Source of the DNA: Deltaproteobacteria bacterium
GTDB lineage: Bacteria > Myxococcota_A > UBA796 > SXON01
NCBI GenBank assembly: GCA_947445035.1
Contig: CANFCK010000001.1
Coordinates: 424,044-488,043 of the forward strand
Direction of reading: 5' to 3'
DNA: 64,000 bases
The position numbers and the translations under genes are program-made. Positions 1-11,100 of this stretch are shown in pieces. The number at the start of each line of letters is the position of its first letter. Positions within the stretch are counted from its first letter, which is position 1. Under the pieces are notes generated by a model, which saw only the letters and a list, made by a program, of their open reading frames with translations, was not told the DNA's origin and ran no database searches.

Positions 1-37
1 CGTAGCAACCGACGGCGCGGCCGGGCTAAGCCCCCCC

Positions 38-460
38 ATGCTTCACGCGTTGCTTTTCGGCCTGTGCCTGCCCTTCGTCGTCCGGATGAACGAGTCCCTC
101 TCCCGCGTGATCGGTCATCTGCCCGGCGCTTGGGCGGTCCACGCCACGGGCGCGGTTTTCGGCGCGGCCTTGTTGCTTCCGTTCGCCGGCCGCCAATGGG
201 TCGGAACGGTCACTGCCGCCCCTTGGTGGTCCTGGTTGGGGGGCATCATCGGCTGTGCAATGGTCGTTTTGGCCACCCGGGGAGTCTCTACGCTGGGAAT
301 CGCCTCGTTCACCGCGCTCACGGTTGCCATTCAGTTGGTGGTCAGCGCCGGCATCGATCATTTCGGATGGGTGGGTGCAGAGGTGCACCCGCTGACACTG
401 ACACGTTCGGCCGGCATCGTTCTGTTGGGCCTGGGCGCCACGTTGGTCGTGCGCGGGTGA
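38..460 (+). CDS. DMT-family small permease, YdcZ (DUF606)-like
   Basis: The 140-aa product is almost entirely hydrophobic, with about five membrane segments (roughly residues 1-17, 31-50, 63-80, 85-105, 120-139). The short length, the PWW..W.GG stretch in the middle and the IDHFGWVG motif near residue 105-112, followed by a final helix, match the YdcZ/DUF606 branch of the drug/metabolite transporter superfamily, inner-membrane proteins of uncertain substrate. The ATG at 38 is the first start. The stop TGA overlaps the GTG start of the next gene in a GTGA arrangement, so the two are probably translationally coupled. Upstream sequence is cut by the window edge, so an earlier operon member cannot be excluded. 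Confidence 0.72.
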   Translation: MLHALLFGLCLPFVVRMNESLSRVIGHLPGAWAVHATGAVFGAALLLPFAGRQWVGTVTAAPWWSWLGGIIGCAMVVLATRGVSTLGIASFTALTVAIQLVVSAGIDHFGWVGAEVHPLTLTRSAGIVLLGLGATLVVRG

Positions 461-1566
461 CAACACTTTTCGTGTTGTCCCTCTTACCCGCGTGCTCGTC
501 CTCCGCAGGCGTCGCCGCGCCCAAGAGCCTGCCCTTTGCCCTGGTCGAAGTCGGCCGCGTGGCCGAGCCGACGGCGCTGGCGACGACGCCCGGCGGGACC
601 GAGGCGCTCTGGGCGACCGAGCAGGCCGGGCGGATCGTGCGCGTCACGCCCACCGGCGCGGTGTCGGTGCTGGACATCCACGATCACGTCCGCAGCGGCG
701 GCGAGGCCGGACTCCTGGGCATGGCGTTCGCGCCCGCGTGGCCCACCGACCCGCGCGTTTTCGTCAACTACACCTTCAAGAACGCCGACGGGCTCAACAC
801 GCGCATCGCCAGCTTCGCCTCAAAAGACGGCGGCGCCACCCTGGATGCCGCCTCCGAACGGAGCCTCCTGGAGTTTGCCCAGCCCTGGTCCAATCACAAC
901 AGTGGCCCGCTTCAGTTCGGCCCCGACGGCATGTTGTACGTCGCGATCGGGGACGGTGGCAGCGGCGGCGACCCGCGCGAAACCGGACAGGACCGCAACG
1001 ATCTATTGGGCAGCATCCTCCGCATCGACGTGACGGGGCCAGGCGCGTACACGATCCCCGCTGACAATCCCTTCGTGGGGCAGGCTGGCGTTCGCACGGA
1101 AATCTGGGCCTATGGGCTCCGCAACCCATGGGGAATGCACTTCGACGGCGCGACCCTGTGGTGGGCCGACGTCGGGCAGAACAAGTGGGAGGAGATCGAC
1201 CGCGGGGTCGCCGGTGGCAACTACGGATGGAACCGTAAAGAAGGCAGCCACTGTTACGAACTCCTCACCTGCGGGGGTTCCTTCGTGGAGCCGGTGGCCG
1301 AGTACTCCCATGACGAAGGCGTCTCGGTCACGGGCGGCATGGTCTACCGCGGCCCGAGCATCCCCGCGATCGATGGCAAATACGTCTTCGCTGATTTTGC
1401 CACCGGTCGGTTCTTCGCCGTTCCCGCCGCGGGCGGCGCCCTGGAGCGGTTGGGTGACTCTGGCAAGAACCCCAGCGTCTTCGGGCGTGGGCGCGATGGC
1501 ACGCTGTACGTGGCCGACTACGGCGGTGGCGTCTACCGCGTCAGCCGCCCAGCACCTTCGCCATGA
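457..1566 (+). CDS. PQQ-type glucose/sorbosone dehydrogenase-like lipoprotein
   Basis: I place the start at GTG 457, which overlaps the preceding stop, rather than at the earlier in-frame start at 64. This gives a 369-aa protein beginning with a signal peptide and lipobox (LPAC, Cys at residue 13), so it should be a lipid-anchored periplasmic or outer-membrane protein. The rest is a GSDH-type six-bladed beta-propeller: GGEAGLLGMAF, NHNSG, FGPDGMLYVAIGDGG, GSILRID, YGLRNPWG, DVGQNKWEEID and GGNYGWN are hallmark blade motifs of the soluble aldose/sorbosone dehydrogenase family. These oxidise sugars using PQQ, but many homologues have unknown substrates. Its last 26 bp overlap the convergent GNAT gene. 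Confidence 0.85.
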   Translation: MTTLFVLSLLPACSSSAGVAAPKSLPFALVEVGRVAEPTALATTPGGTEALWATEQAGRIVRVTPTGAVSVLDIHDHVRSGGEAGLLGMAFAPAWPTDPRVFVNYTFKNADGLNTRIASFASKDGGATLDAASERSLLEFAQPWSNHNSGPLQFGPDGMLYVAIGDGGSGGDPRETGQDRNDLLGSILRIDVTGPGAYTIPADNPFVGQAGVRTEIWAYGLRNPWGMHFDGATLWWADVGQNKWEEIDRGVAGGNYGWNRKEGSHCYELLTCGGSFVEPVAEYSHDEGVSVTGGMVYRGPSIPAIDGKYVFADFATGRFFAVPAAGGALERLGDSGKNPSVFGRGRDGTLYVADYGGGVYRVSRPAPSP

Positions 1567-2122
1567 ACAGCCGGCGGTCGGTGCGGAAGCTGCCGTCGTT
1601 GCGGCGACTGGCAACTTCGGTGTACACGCCGGTGTCTTCGAAGCCCAGCCGCTTGTACATTTCGTAGGCTGCGTTGCGGGTGGCGCTGGTGCGTAGGATG
1701 ACGTGGGTGAAGCGCGTGCGGTCGATGAGTTGGAGGCGCAGCTCGATGAGTTGTTTCCCCAGCCCCGATTGGCGCCACTGTTCCATGATGCCCAGCTCGG
1801 CGAAATAGAAGGTCTCGTCGATGGGCAGCAGACCACGGATGTCACGGACCACGTCGACCTTGCTGCCGACTGGGAACGCCATCGCAAAGCCGGCGACCAC
1901 GCCGGAGTCGCGTACGGCAAGCAGGGTGATTTGCTCGGCGATACGGAGCGCGCGGGGAAGGACGGCGCCGGCCTCCTCACTCGAAAAGCGCTCGTTGTAC
2001 GGGGGCTCGCTCCACACTTCCTGGTAGGCCCCGGCGAAGGCCGCCCGCCACGGCTCGCCTGTTTCCGGCGTCGTGATCCGCAGGATATTGAGGCCGTCGG
2101 GGCGCTGGGCGAGCGGTTCCAT
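1541..2122 (-). CDS. GNAT-family N-acetyltransferase
   Basis: The 193-aa protein has GNAT-fold features: an N-terminal EPPYNERF stretch near residue 40, a central hydrophobic strand with AGFAMAFP, and the acetyl-CoA-binding region ELGIMEQWRQSGLGKQL (R-x-x-G-L-G/K type, residues about 107-123). It closes with the NAAYEMYKRLGF motif typical of the C-terminal GNAT strand. It transfers an acetyl group to an unidentified amine. The ATG lies 17 bp downstream of the megasynthase stop on the same strand, so the two are probably co-transcribed and it could modify the synthase product, but that is inference. Its 3' end overlaps the convergent dehydrogenase gene. Confidence 0.85.
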   Translation of the reverse strand: MEPLAQRPDGLNILRITTPETGEPWRAAFAGAYQEVWSEPPYNERFSSEEAGAVLPRALRIAEQITLLAVRDSGVVAGFAMAFPVGSKVDVVRDIRGLLPIDETFYFAELGIMEQWRQSGLGKQLIELRLQLIDRTRFTHVILRTSATRNAAYEMYKRLGFEDTGVYTEVASRRNDGSFRTDRRLFMAKVLGG

Positions 2123-2139
2123 TCTTGGCAGCTATCCGG

Positions 2140-5100
2140 TCAGGCCGCGAAGATGGCGGTGGCGACGATCCTTCCGGCCCGCTCGCTCACACGCACCCGG
2201 ATCGGCGCGCCCCCCAGGGCGGCGTGGCGCGCCGCCACCTCGCCGCTCAGGGTCACCTCCGCCCGGCCCGCTTCGACGCGGTGCACGTCGATCTCGCGCG
2301 GGGACAGCGCCATCCCCGTGCCCAGCGCCTTGAGCACTGCCTCCTTGACGCTCCACACCGCGGTGCGGTCTTCGGGGGTGTGCGCCCACGCCCGCTCGGC
2401 CTCGGTGAACCACTCCGCCGCGAACGCGTCCGATCGGGCCTCGATGGCCTCCATGTCGACGCCGGCGTGGGCGCCGCGCACCGCGAGGGCCAGGGCTTCA
2501 CCGTCGATGTGGGTGATGCTCACGTTGACGTCCCGCGCCCCCTCGACCACCGGCTGGCCACTCGCCCGCCGGCCGATACTGAACTCGTCCGAGACCAGCG
2601 CCGCGACCGCCCGATTCGCGGCGACCTGCCCGGCCAGACGGTCCGCCTTGCGCTTGGGTGTGCCCCGCGTCGTGAGCGAGACCGCCTCCGCTCGGGGCAG
2701 CTCGGCCTGCGCGTCGGCGCTCACGGCCAGCGATGCCGACGGCCAGCCGCCCTCGGGCGGGGTCAATCGGTCGCTCGGGTCCAGCGGACCCTTCTCGACC
2801 ATGCGGAAGCCGCGCACGCGCAGCACCCGCCCTTCCGCCCCGTCCACATCGATGTCGTAGGTGGTGCCGCGGGCATGCACGACTACCTGAAGCGACTCGC
2901 CCTCCACCGCGGAACGCACCAGCTCTACGGCGTCGATGCTCTGCGGGAGCGCCATCAGCCCGTCGATGGCCATGCGGTGCAGCCCAGCGGCCTGGAACGC
3001 AGCTTCTAGCACGAGCGGCTCGGTCAGGAGCCCTTCAGCGATCGGGCCGTGCTCTACGGACGCTGCGGCGAGGAGGCCCTGGACGGCGACCGCCTCGGCG
3101 CCGCGAAGCACCTGGAAGCGCGGGCCGTGGAAATACCGCCGGTAGATCTCCTTCTGGCTGATCCGCTCTTCCGGGAAATACGCCGACGGCAGCGCCGGCA
3201 AAAGCGGCATCTCGGCAAGTTGGATGCGGGCTTCGAAGTGGGTGGTCGTCTGCTCGCGACCGTTCTTCAGCTTGCGCGTGCTGCGGAGCACGCAGGTCCA
3301 GGTGCCCTCGTCGTCGGGGGCGGCGATGATCTCGATGTGCACCGGCTCATCGCGATGCAACTTCAGCGGCGCGGAGAAGGTGATGTCCTCCGCCCCCGCG
3401 TAGCGGCCGCGGGGATGGGCGGCGAGGGCGGCGCCGGCCATCATCTCCAGCCCGATGACCCCGGGCAAGACCGGGACGTTGTCGATGGCGTGGTCGGCCA
3501 TCCACGGGTCGGACGACAAGGACATGGTACGGCGGGCGATGGCACGGTCACCGACCAGCTCCACCGAATCGAGCAGCGGGTGGATCGCCGGGGATTGGAA
3601 GTCTCCCAGCCCGCCGGCGATGACCAGTTCTCCTGAAACGCCCGCGGCGACGAGGTCGCAGAGCACGCGCGCGCCGGCCAGCGGCGGCAATAGTTCAACG
3701 CCACGAGAGGTCAGGAGTTTCTCCATTCCACCGCGCACCGCCATGCCGACGCCCGCCCATGCGGTCCACGCGATGTGCAACGAGCGCGGACGCCGCAAGC
3801 ACACCTGCGCCATGGCTTCGTTGGCGGCGCTGTAGTCGACCTGCCCAGCGTTCCCGAAGCGGCCGGCGATGCTGCCCATGCTCACGAAGAAGCTCGGGCC
3901 GTCGAGCGCTTCGGCGAGGGCCAGTCCACCTTCGGCCTTGCCGTCGTAGACCCGGCGGAAGGCGACTTCGTCCTTATCTGCGAGCAACCTAGACTCTTCG
4001 ACACCAGCGCCGTGGATGACCAGGTCCAAGCGTGGGTGGGCTTCGCGCAGCTCGGCGACCAGGGAGCGCACGGCCTCGCCGTCGGCCATGTCCACCGTGC
4101 GGACGGTGACTTCGGCACCGAGGGCCCGCATGTCTTCCACGTTCTGGCGCGCTTCTTCGGCGACGCGGAGCGGCCGCAGTCGCTCGTCGATCATCTTCGG
4201 GGTGACTCGTTTGGACTCCGCGCTCAGCTCCGTGCGAATCTGCGCCCGGGCAGCTTCTTCGTCGAGCGCGTCAGCGCCGGGAGCGGTCCGCGCGACCAAG
4301 ATCAGGGTGCACGGCCCGCGACGAGCCAGCTCCAGGCCCACCTGGGCGGTGATACCCCGGGTGCCACCAGTCAATACGGCGATGGGATGTTCGGGCCAGT
4401 GGCCGAGAGTGGGCACCGGCTCGACGGCCAGCGCGGCCACCTCACGTTCTCCGGGGCCGACCCAGACCTCGGTGGCGCGGTCGGCCTCGCCCAATTCGTC
4501 CACCAGGGCCCGAGCGGCGTCGACCTCGCCCCAGCCGGCACGGGTGGTGACGACACGGGCGCGGCAAGCGGGCCACTCGCGACCGAGGGCCTTGCACAGG
4601 CCGGCGCGGGCGCCGTTGTCCCTGGCACCGCGAAGGTCCGAGGGGGGGACGATCGCGGCGAGCCACTGGCGCGGCCGCTTGGCATCGAGCGCCCGCGCCT
4701 GGGCGAAGAGCTCCAGGAGCGGAACACCACAGTCGATGACGACGTCGGGATCCCCCCGCGAGCGCGCTCCTGCCTGATCGATCTCATCCCGCAGTGCGGT
4801 GGCCAGCGGCCCGCCGCCCAGCACCCACACCACCTGCCCACGCAGTGAGCTGACGGGCAGCTTCACGTGGCTGACCCGAACCACACGGCGGACGCGGAAG
4901 TCGGCCGGAAGCTCTCCGGGCACGGGCGCGGAGGTCGGCTCCGCGGCGACAGACTCGGGCCCTGCGTCGGGGGCGGCCGGCGCCTCGGGGGCGCGCTTGC
5001 CGGCGCTCGGCGGAGGAGCCGCCTCCGTCGCCAGGGCCAACGCTGCCGAGCCGGCGGCCTTCGCCGCGACCCGCTCGGCCATCCATCCGGCGAGCTTTTC

Positions 5101-8100
5101 GACCGTGGGGTAGTCGGCCAGCTTGAAGCTGTCGTCCCGATCCAGGGCGTAGGCGTCACGCACCTCGGCGAATATCTCCGCCTGCTTGACGGTGTCGATG
5201 CCCAGGTCGGCTTCCAGCTCGTAGGCCGGATCGATTTCCGATACTTCGTAGCCGGTTTTGGCAGCGACGACGGCCACCAGTCGGGCAAGGACCTCCGCCG
5301 TCGGCGCCCCAGCCGGCGAAGCGGCGGCCGCCGCTGCAGCGGGCGACGCGCTCGCGGCAGCCACCGGGCCCGCCGCCGCGCTCCCCGCCTTCTCCGCCAC
5401 CTTGCCGGCCATCCAGCCGGCCAGCTTTTCCACGGTCGAGTAGTCGGCCAGCTTGAAGGTGTCGTCCCGATCGAGGCCGTACGCCTCACGTACTTCGGAG
5501 AAGATCTCCGCCTGCTTCACGGTGTCGATGCCGAGGTCGGCCTCCAACTCGTAGGCGGGATCGATCTCCGAGGTTTCGTAGCCGGTCTTGGCGGCGACCA
5601 CCGAAATCAGCCGGGCGAGCACCTCGCTGGCGTCCACCGCCGGCGTCGCCGCCGCGGGTGTCACGCCCGTTGGGGCCGCCGCCGTCGCCTGCTCCACGAC
5701 GCCCGCCCCGCCGCCCTTCTGGGCGACTTGTCCCGCCAGCCAGCCCGCCAGCTTCTCGACGGTCGAATAGTCGGCGAGCTTGAAGCTGTCGTCCCGATCG
5801 AGGCCGTAGGCCTCGCGCACTTCGGAGAAGATCTCCGCCTGCTTCACGGTGTCGATGCCGAGGTCGGCTTCCAACTCGTAGCTGGGATCGATCTCGTCGA
5901 TGCCGTAGCCGGTCTTGGCGGCGACAACCGCGGTAAGCCGCTCAAGGACGGCCTTCCGGCTCGGCGTTGACGATCGTTGCGCCTGCGACGCCCCCGGGGA
6001 GTTGGGCGCCGACCTGGCGCCCTTCTGCACGCTGGGCTCGACCACGAGACGCAGCTGCCGTGCCTCTACGACCAGCTTCCCGGGCCCACCACCGACGGAC
6101 TGCAGCCACGCCGCGTGCGCCGCCGCGTTGACGATGCGGGCATCGCCGTTGGCGCCCTTCTTCCACGCCGCGAGCGCAAGCTGGCTGCCGAAGCCGGCTG
6201 CCAGTCGCAAGGCATAGGTGAGGTCGTAGTGGCCGCCAGCGCTGAGCGTGAGCTGTCCCAGGTCGGGATCAGGCTCTTTCAAGTTGGGGATCGGCGGGAC
6301 AAGCTGGTATTGGAGCGCCTTGACCGCGACGGTGTCCTCGAGGCCAGCGCCCATCGGGTGGCCGGTGTAGCCCTTGGTGTTGGCGATGACCATCTTGGAT
6401 GCAGCCGCGCCAAAAGCATGGGGAAGGCTGGCCATTTCAGCGGCAGCCGACCCGCCACGGGCCGGGGTGTAGGTCTCGTGGCTGAGGAAGACACAGGACT
6501 CGGCGAATCGGGCGTGGCTGACCCCAGCTGCAGCGACGACTTTGTCGGCGAAGGTCTTGACCTCTCGGGAGATGTGGGACGCGTCGAGTCGGGTGCCGTG
6601 GAACGCGCTGTTCGCAATGTGGGTGCCGAGCAGCTCGGCGACCGGCGCCATGCCCCGCGCGGCGACGTCCGGGGCCTTTTCCAGCACCAACGCCGCGGCC
6701 CCCATGCCGAGGATCATGCCGTGCCGACGCCGATCGAAGGGGAGCGCGGCCAACTCTACTTCAGCAGTGGTGGTGGCGGCCCCCGCGGCCAAGAAGCCGG
6801 TGCCGATCCACTCCATCAGGTCGTCGCTGGTCACATCGTCGGCGCCAACCACGATGACCCGGTCGCACCGGCCCACGCGGATCCAGTCCTCAGCGATGGC
6901 AAGCCCCTGCGTGGTGCTGGCACAAGCGGCGTTGATCGCGGTGTTCGGCCCGCGCGCGCCGAGGAACTGGGCAAGCTGGCTGTGACCCATCGCCAGGATC
7001 TGGAACAAGAACCGGCGGTCGAAGTGACCCTCGCCGTCGCCACCGTTTTTCTTGAGCTTGTGGACGAGCTGATCGTACCCGGCAAACGCGCTGGCGAAGA
7101 CCAGCCCCGTCGTGTCGCGCAGCGCCTCGGGAAGAGCCCATCCGGTCGCGACATCCTTTCCGGTCGTAGTCTTCCGCCAGGTGCGTACCAGCGGGATTCC
7201 AGCGTCACGCAGGGCCTCCAGCGCGGCCGCAATCGCGAGCTGGGTGGTGATGTCGAGGCTGCGGGCGAACGACGCATCCACGCCGTAGTCGGCGACCAGG
7301 TCGAAGTGAGACTTGCGCCCGGCAAGGCGAATGACCTGATCGCGACGTTCGACCTCCTGGAAGCCGCCTTCGCCCGTGACCGGATCCTTGGTCAGCCGCA
7401 CCACGTTCTTGGCCAGGATGCGGTCCTGATCGGCTTCGGACACCTGGCCGATGCGGTTTTCCCCCTTGAGCATGCGCTGGATGCCGTCGGGCTCAAAGAC
7501 TTCGGTGCCGCCGGGGAGGCCGAGCGATGCACCCGAGCAGACGATGCGGAGGGTGCCGGCTTTCGGCGCGCTGGCGGGCGCAATCGGCGCCGGACCCGCC
7601 GCAATGGCTTGCGACGCGATCGGCGCAGCAATCGCAGCGACCGTCAGCGGCGCCTGCGCCGACTGGAACGCCGCCCATGCCGCGCCAAGGAAGCCCTGCA
7701 ACGCCGGTAGCATCGCGGTCGCGAACGTTGCGGGATCGACCCCGCGCGGGTCCTGCCCGGCGATCTGCGCCAGGAAACGTGCCGCGCTGTCGGCGGGAAG
7801 CATCGGCGCGCCAACCGTGGGGGCCATCACCGGCACGACAGCCGCAATCACCGGCACCACCTCCGTCGCGGCGCGCCGTTCGCGCATCGTCGACGGCTGC
7901 GTGGCTCCGGTGATCCTGGCCGCGTAGTCCACCAGCTGCCGCAGCGTGCGGTGCTGGCCCAGCTTGTAGGTCGGGTCGGCCTCCAACCGGAGGGTTTCCC
8001 GGACGGTGGCCATGATGTCAGCCGTCTTGACCGTGTCGATCCCGAGGTCGGCCTCGATGTCGTGGTCCAGGTCCAGGTCCTCGACCCCGAGCCCTGTTCG

Positions 8101-11100
8101 TCGCGACACGATCTCCAGGATGATGCGCGCCATCTCTGGGGTGCCGACGCGCTCGACGCTGGTCCCGGCGGGCGGGGCGGGAGCGCGTGCGGCCAAGAGC
8201 GGGGTGGTGCTGCGACGCGGTTCGGTCGGTGCGAAGATGTCGGTCGTCGCTTGGGGCCTCGCGGACACCGGGAACCCCAGCACGAAGAGCTCGGCAAGGG
8301 TGTCCAAGAACGAGCTGACGCCGCCCCGCTTGGGCTGGTTGGTGTAGAGCGCCCGATGGGGGCGGTGCTTCAGTATCTGGACGACGAAGCCGGAGAGCGC
8401 ACGTTTGGGGCCGCACTCCACGAAGATGCGGGCCCCGTCGGCGTACATGCGCTCTACCTGTGCGATCCACTCGACCGGAGCCGCGACCTGGGCGGCGAGG
8501 TTCTCGATGATCGCGGCGCGAGCGCCTTCCCCGGTGGGGTAGTAGCGGCTGTCGACGTTGGTCGTGATGCGACGAACCGGCTCACGGACGTCCAGCCCTT
8601 CGAGCACCCGCTTGAGAGGCGCGCTGGCCGGGGCGACGATGCGACTGTGGAACGCGTGGCTGACCGGCAGCGGGTACACGGTGATGCCGCGGCTCTTGAA
8701 CAGTTCGCCCGCCGCTTCCACGGCGTCCGTCTCGCCCGCGATCACCGTTTGCGTGGGGCTGTTCTTGTTGGCGGGGACCACGTAGCCGGGCACTTCGGCG
8801 AGCACTTCCATGACCACGTCGGTGCTGGCGGCGATGCCCGACATCTTGCCGACGTCATCGAGCTTGACCCCCGCCATTTCGCGACCGCGCGCGCTCACCG
8901 CGACCAGCGCGTCCCTGAAGGTCAAGATTCCGGCCGCCACCAGCGCACCGTACTCACCAAGGCTGTGCCCCGCGACCATGTCAGGGCGCACCCCGTAGGC
9001 GGACAGCAGTCGTAAGAGCGCCACATCGACGGTCAGCGTGGCCGGCTGCGAGATCGCGGTGTCGCGAAGTCGTTCGAACTGGTCTTCTTCGCTCATCGCC
9101 TCGTCGCGACGGATCAGCGCAGTCAGCGGCTTGCCAAGCAGCGGTTCCATCACCGCATCGGCCTCGCGGAAGGTCTCGGCAACGATGGGATAGCGGTCGC
9201 AGAGGTCCAGGCCCATGCCCAGGTATTGCGAGCCTTGGCCGGTGAAGATGAACGCAATCTCGCCATCGCACGGCACGTCTTCCAGCGCAATGCCACGCTG
9301 CCGGAGCAGGTCGTAGCCCTTGCCCTTTTTGACGGCAGCGACCACCTTTTCGAGCTGGGCCAGCTGCTCGTCACGATCGACGGCATGCGCCGCCACACGC
9401 AGGGGGGCGTCGGCCTCGTACGGAGCGGAAACGGCACGTTCGACCAGCGCCGCACAGCGTTCGACCATCTCTTCGGGGGAGTCGGCGCTCAGCGCCCAGA
9501 GGCCGGTGGGGACGGGAATCGCGGCGACGGTGCGGTTGGGGGCGCCACCGGTCCTCGTCGACGCCGGGCCGTTCGCAGGCGCAACGATCCGCGGCGCGTC
9601 GCTGGGGCCTTCTGCGACCGAGGTGGTGACCGGGGGCCACGCAGAGACGGCCACGGTGGTCGCCGACGCCTTGGCCATCCCGGGCCGGAAACCCTCCAAG
9701 ACCATGTGGAAGTTGGTGCCGCCGAACCCGAAGGCGCTGATGCCCGCAAAACGGGGGCCGGCATGCTCCCACGACTCCGCTTCGGTCTGCACCTGGAGCG
9801 GAACAACGGAGTAGTCGATGTCGGGGCGGGGGCTCTTGTAGTTGATACTGGGGGGCAGCACGCCGTGGAAAAGCGCCAGGCTCATCTTGAGCGCGCTGGC
9901 GGCGCCCGCGGCGCTCTTGAGGTGACCGATGTTGGACTTGATCGAGCCGATGCGCGCCGCGCGCGACCGGCGGCCGGGCCCGATCAGGTCGGCGAGCGCG
10001 TCGACTTCGACCTTGTCGCCGACCACCGTCGAGGTGCCGTGGCACTCAAAGATGTCCACGTCCGCGGGATCGACGCCAGCGTTCTCATACGCCCGTCGGA
10101 GCGCGCGCTTTTGTCCTTCGGGATTGGGCGCGGTGATGCCCTTCCCCTTGCCATCCGAGCTGCCGCCGAAGCCGCGAACCACGGCGTACACCCGGTCGCC
10201 ATCGCGCAGCGCGTCCGACAGCCGCTTGAGCACCAGGATGCCGACGCCCTCGCCCATGACAAAGCCGTTGGCACCGGCGTCGAAGGGGCGGCTGCCGTCG
10301 GGCGACAGCGCCCCGATCTTGCAGAACTTGGCGTACGTCGCGACGCCCATGCTCCGATCGGCGCCGCCGGTCAGCGCCATGTCGAAGTCCCCGTCCTGGA
10401 GGCCCTTGACCGCCGCTTGGATCGCCGCCATCGAGCCCGCACACGCCGCGTCTGTCGTGAAGTTGGGGCCGCCGAGGTTCAATGCGTTGGTGATGCGCCC
10501 GGCGACGACGTTGGCCAGTTCTCCAGGCATGGAGTCTTCGGTGATCGGGGGCAGGTCCCGCTTGAGCTCATGCTCGTACGCAACGAGGATTGCCGCCCGG
10601 TCATCTGCCCGCAAAGCCGCGAAGCCGGGCACCTCATTGAGGGCCTTACGCATCGCGGGGAACATGACGCGGAGCGTGTACTCGTCGGTGATCTCGCCAC
10701 CCATCGAGTTCCCGAGAATCGTCGCGACGCGTGAGCGGTCGTACTGCCGGGAGTCCCCGTACCCGGCGTCGTCGAGCGCGTCGGCCGCCGCTTCGAGCGC
10801 CATCTGTTGGATCGGGTCCACCAGACGCGCCACGGACGGCGGGATGCGAAAGCGCTTAGGGTTGAAAGTGAAATCGGTGACAAACCCGCCGATCTTGGCG
10901 TAGGTCTTGTCGATCGCGCTCTTGTCCGGGTCCCAGTACAGCGCCGGAGCCCAGCGCGCCTCTGGCACCTCCACGATGCCGCTGAACCCGGCGATCAGGT
11001 TGTCCCAGAGCTGTGCGGCGGACGCGCAGCGCGGGAGTCGACACCCGAGCCCGATGATCGCGATGGGCTCGTGGGGATGGATGGACGCGAGGACGTCGGG

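Noticed and set aside
5090-5900. DNA-level tandem repeats of about 330 bp
   Set aside because: They are the three tandem ACP domains and are explained by the megasynthase.
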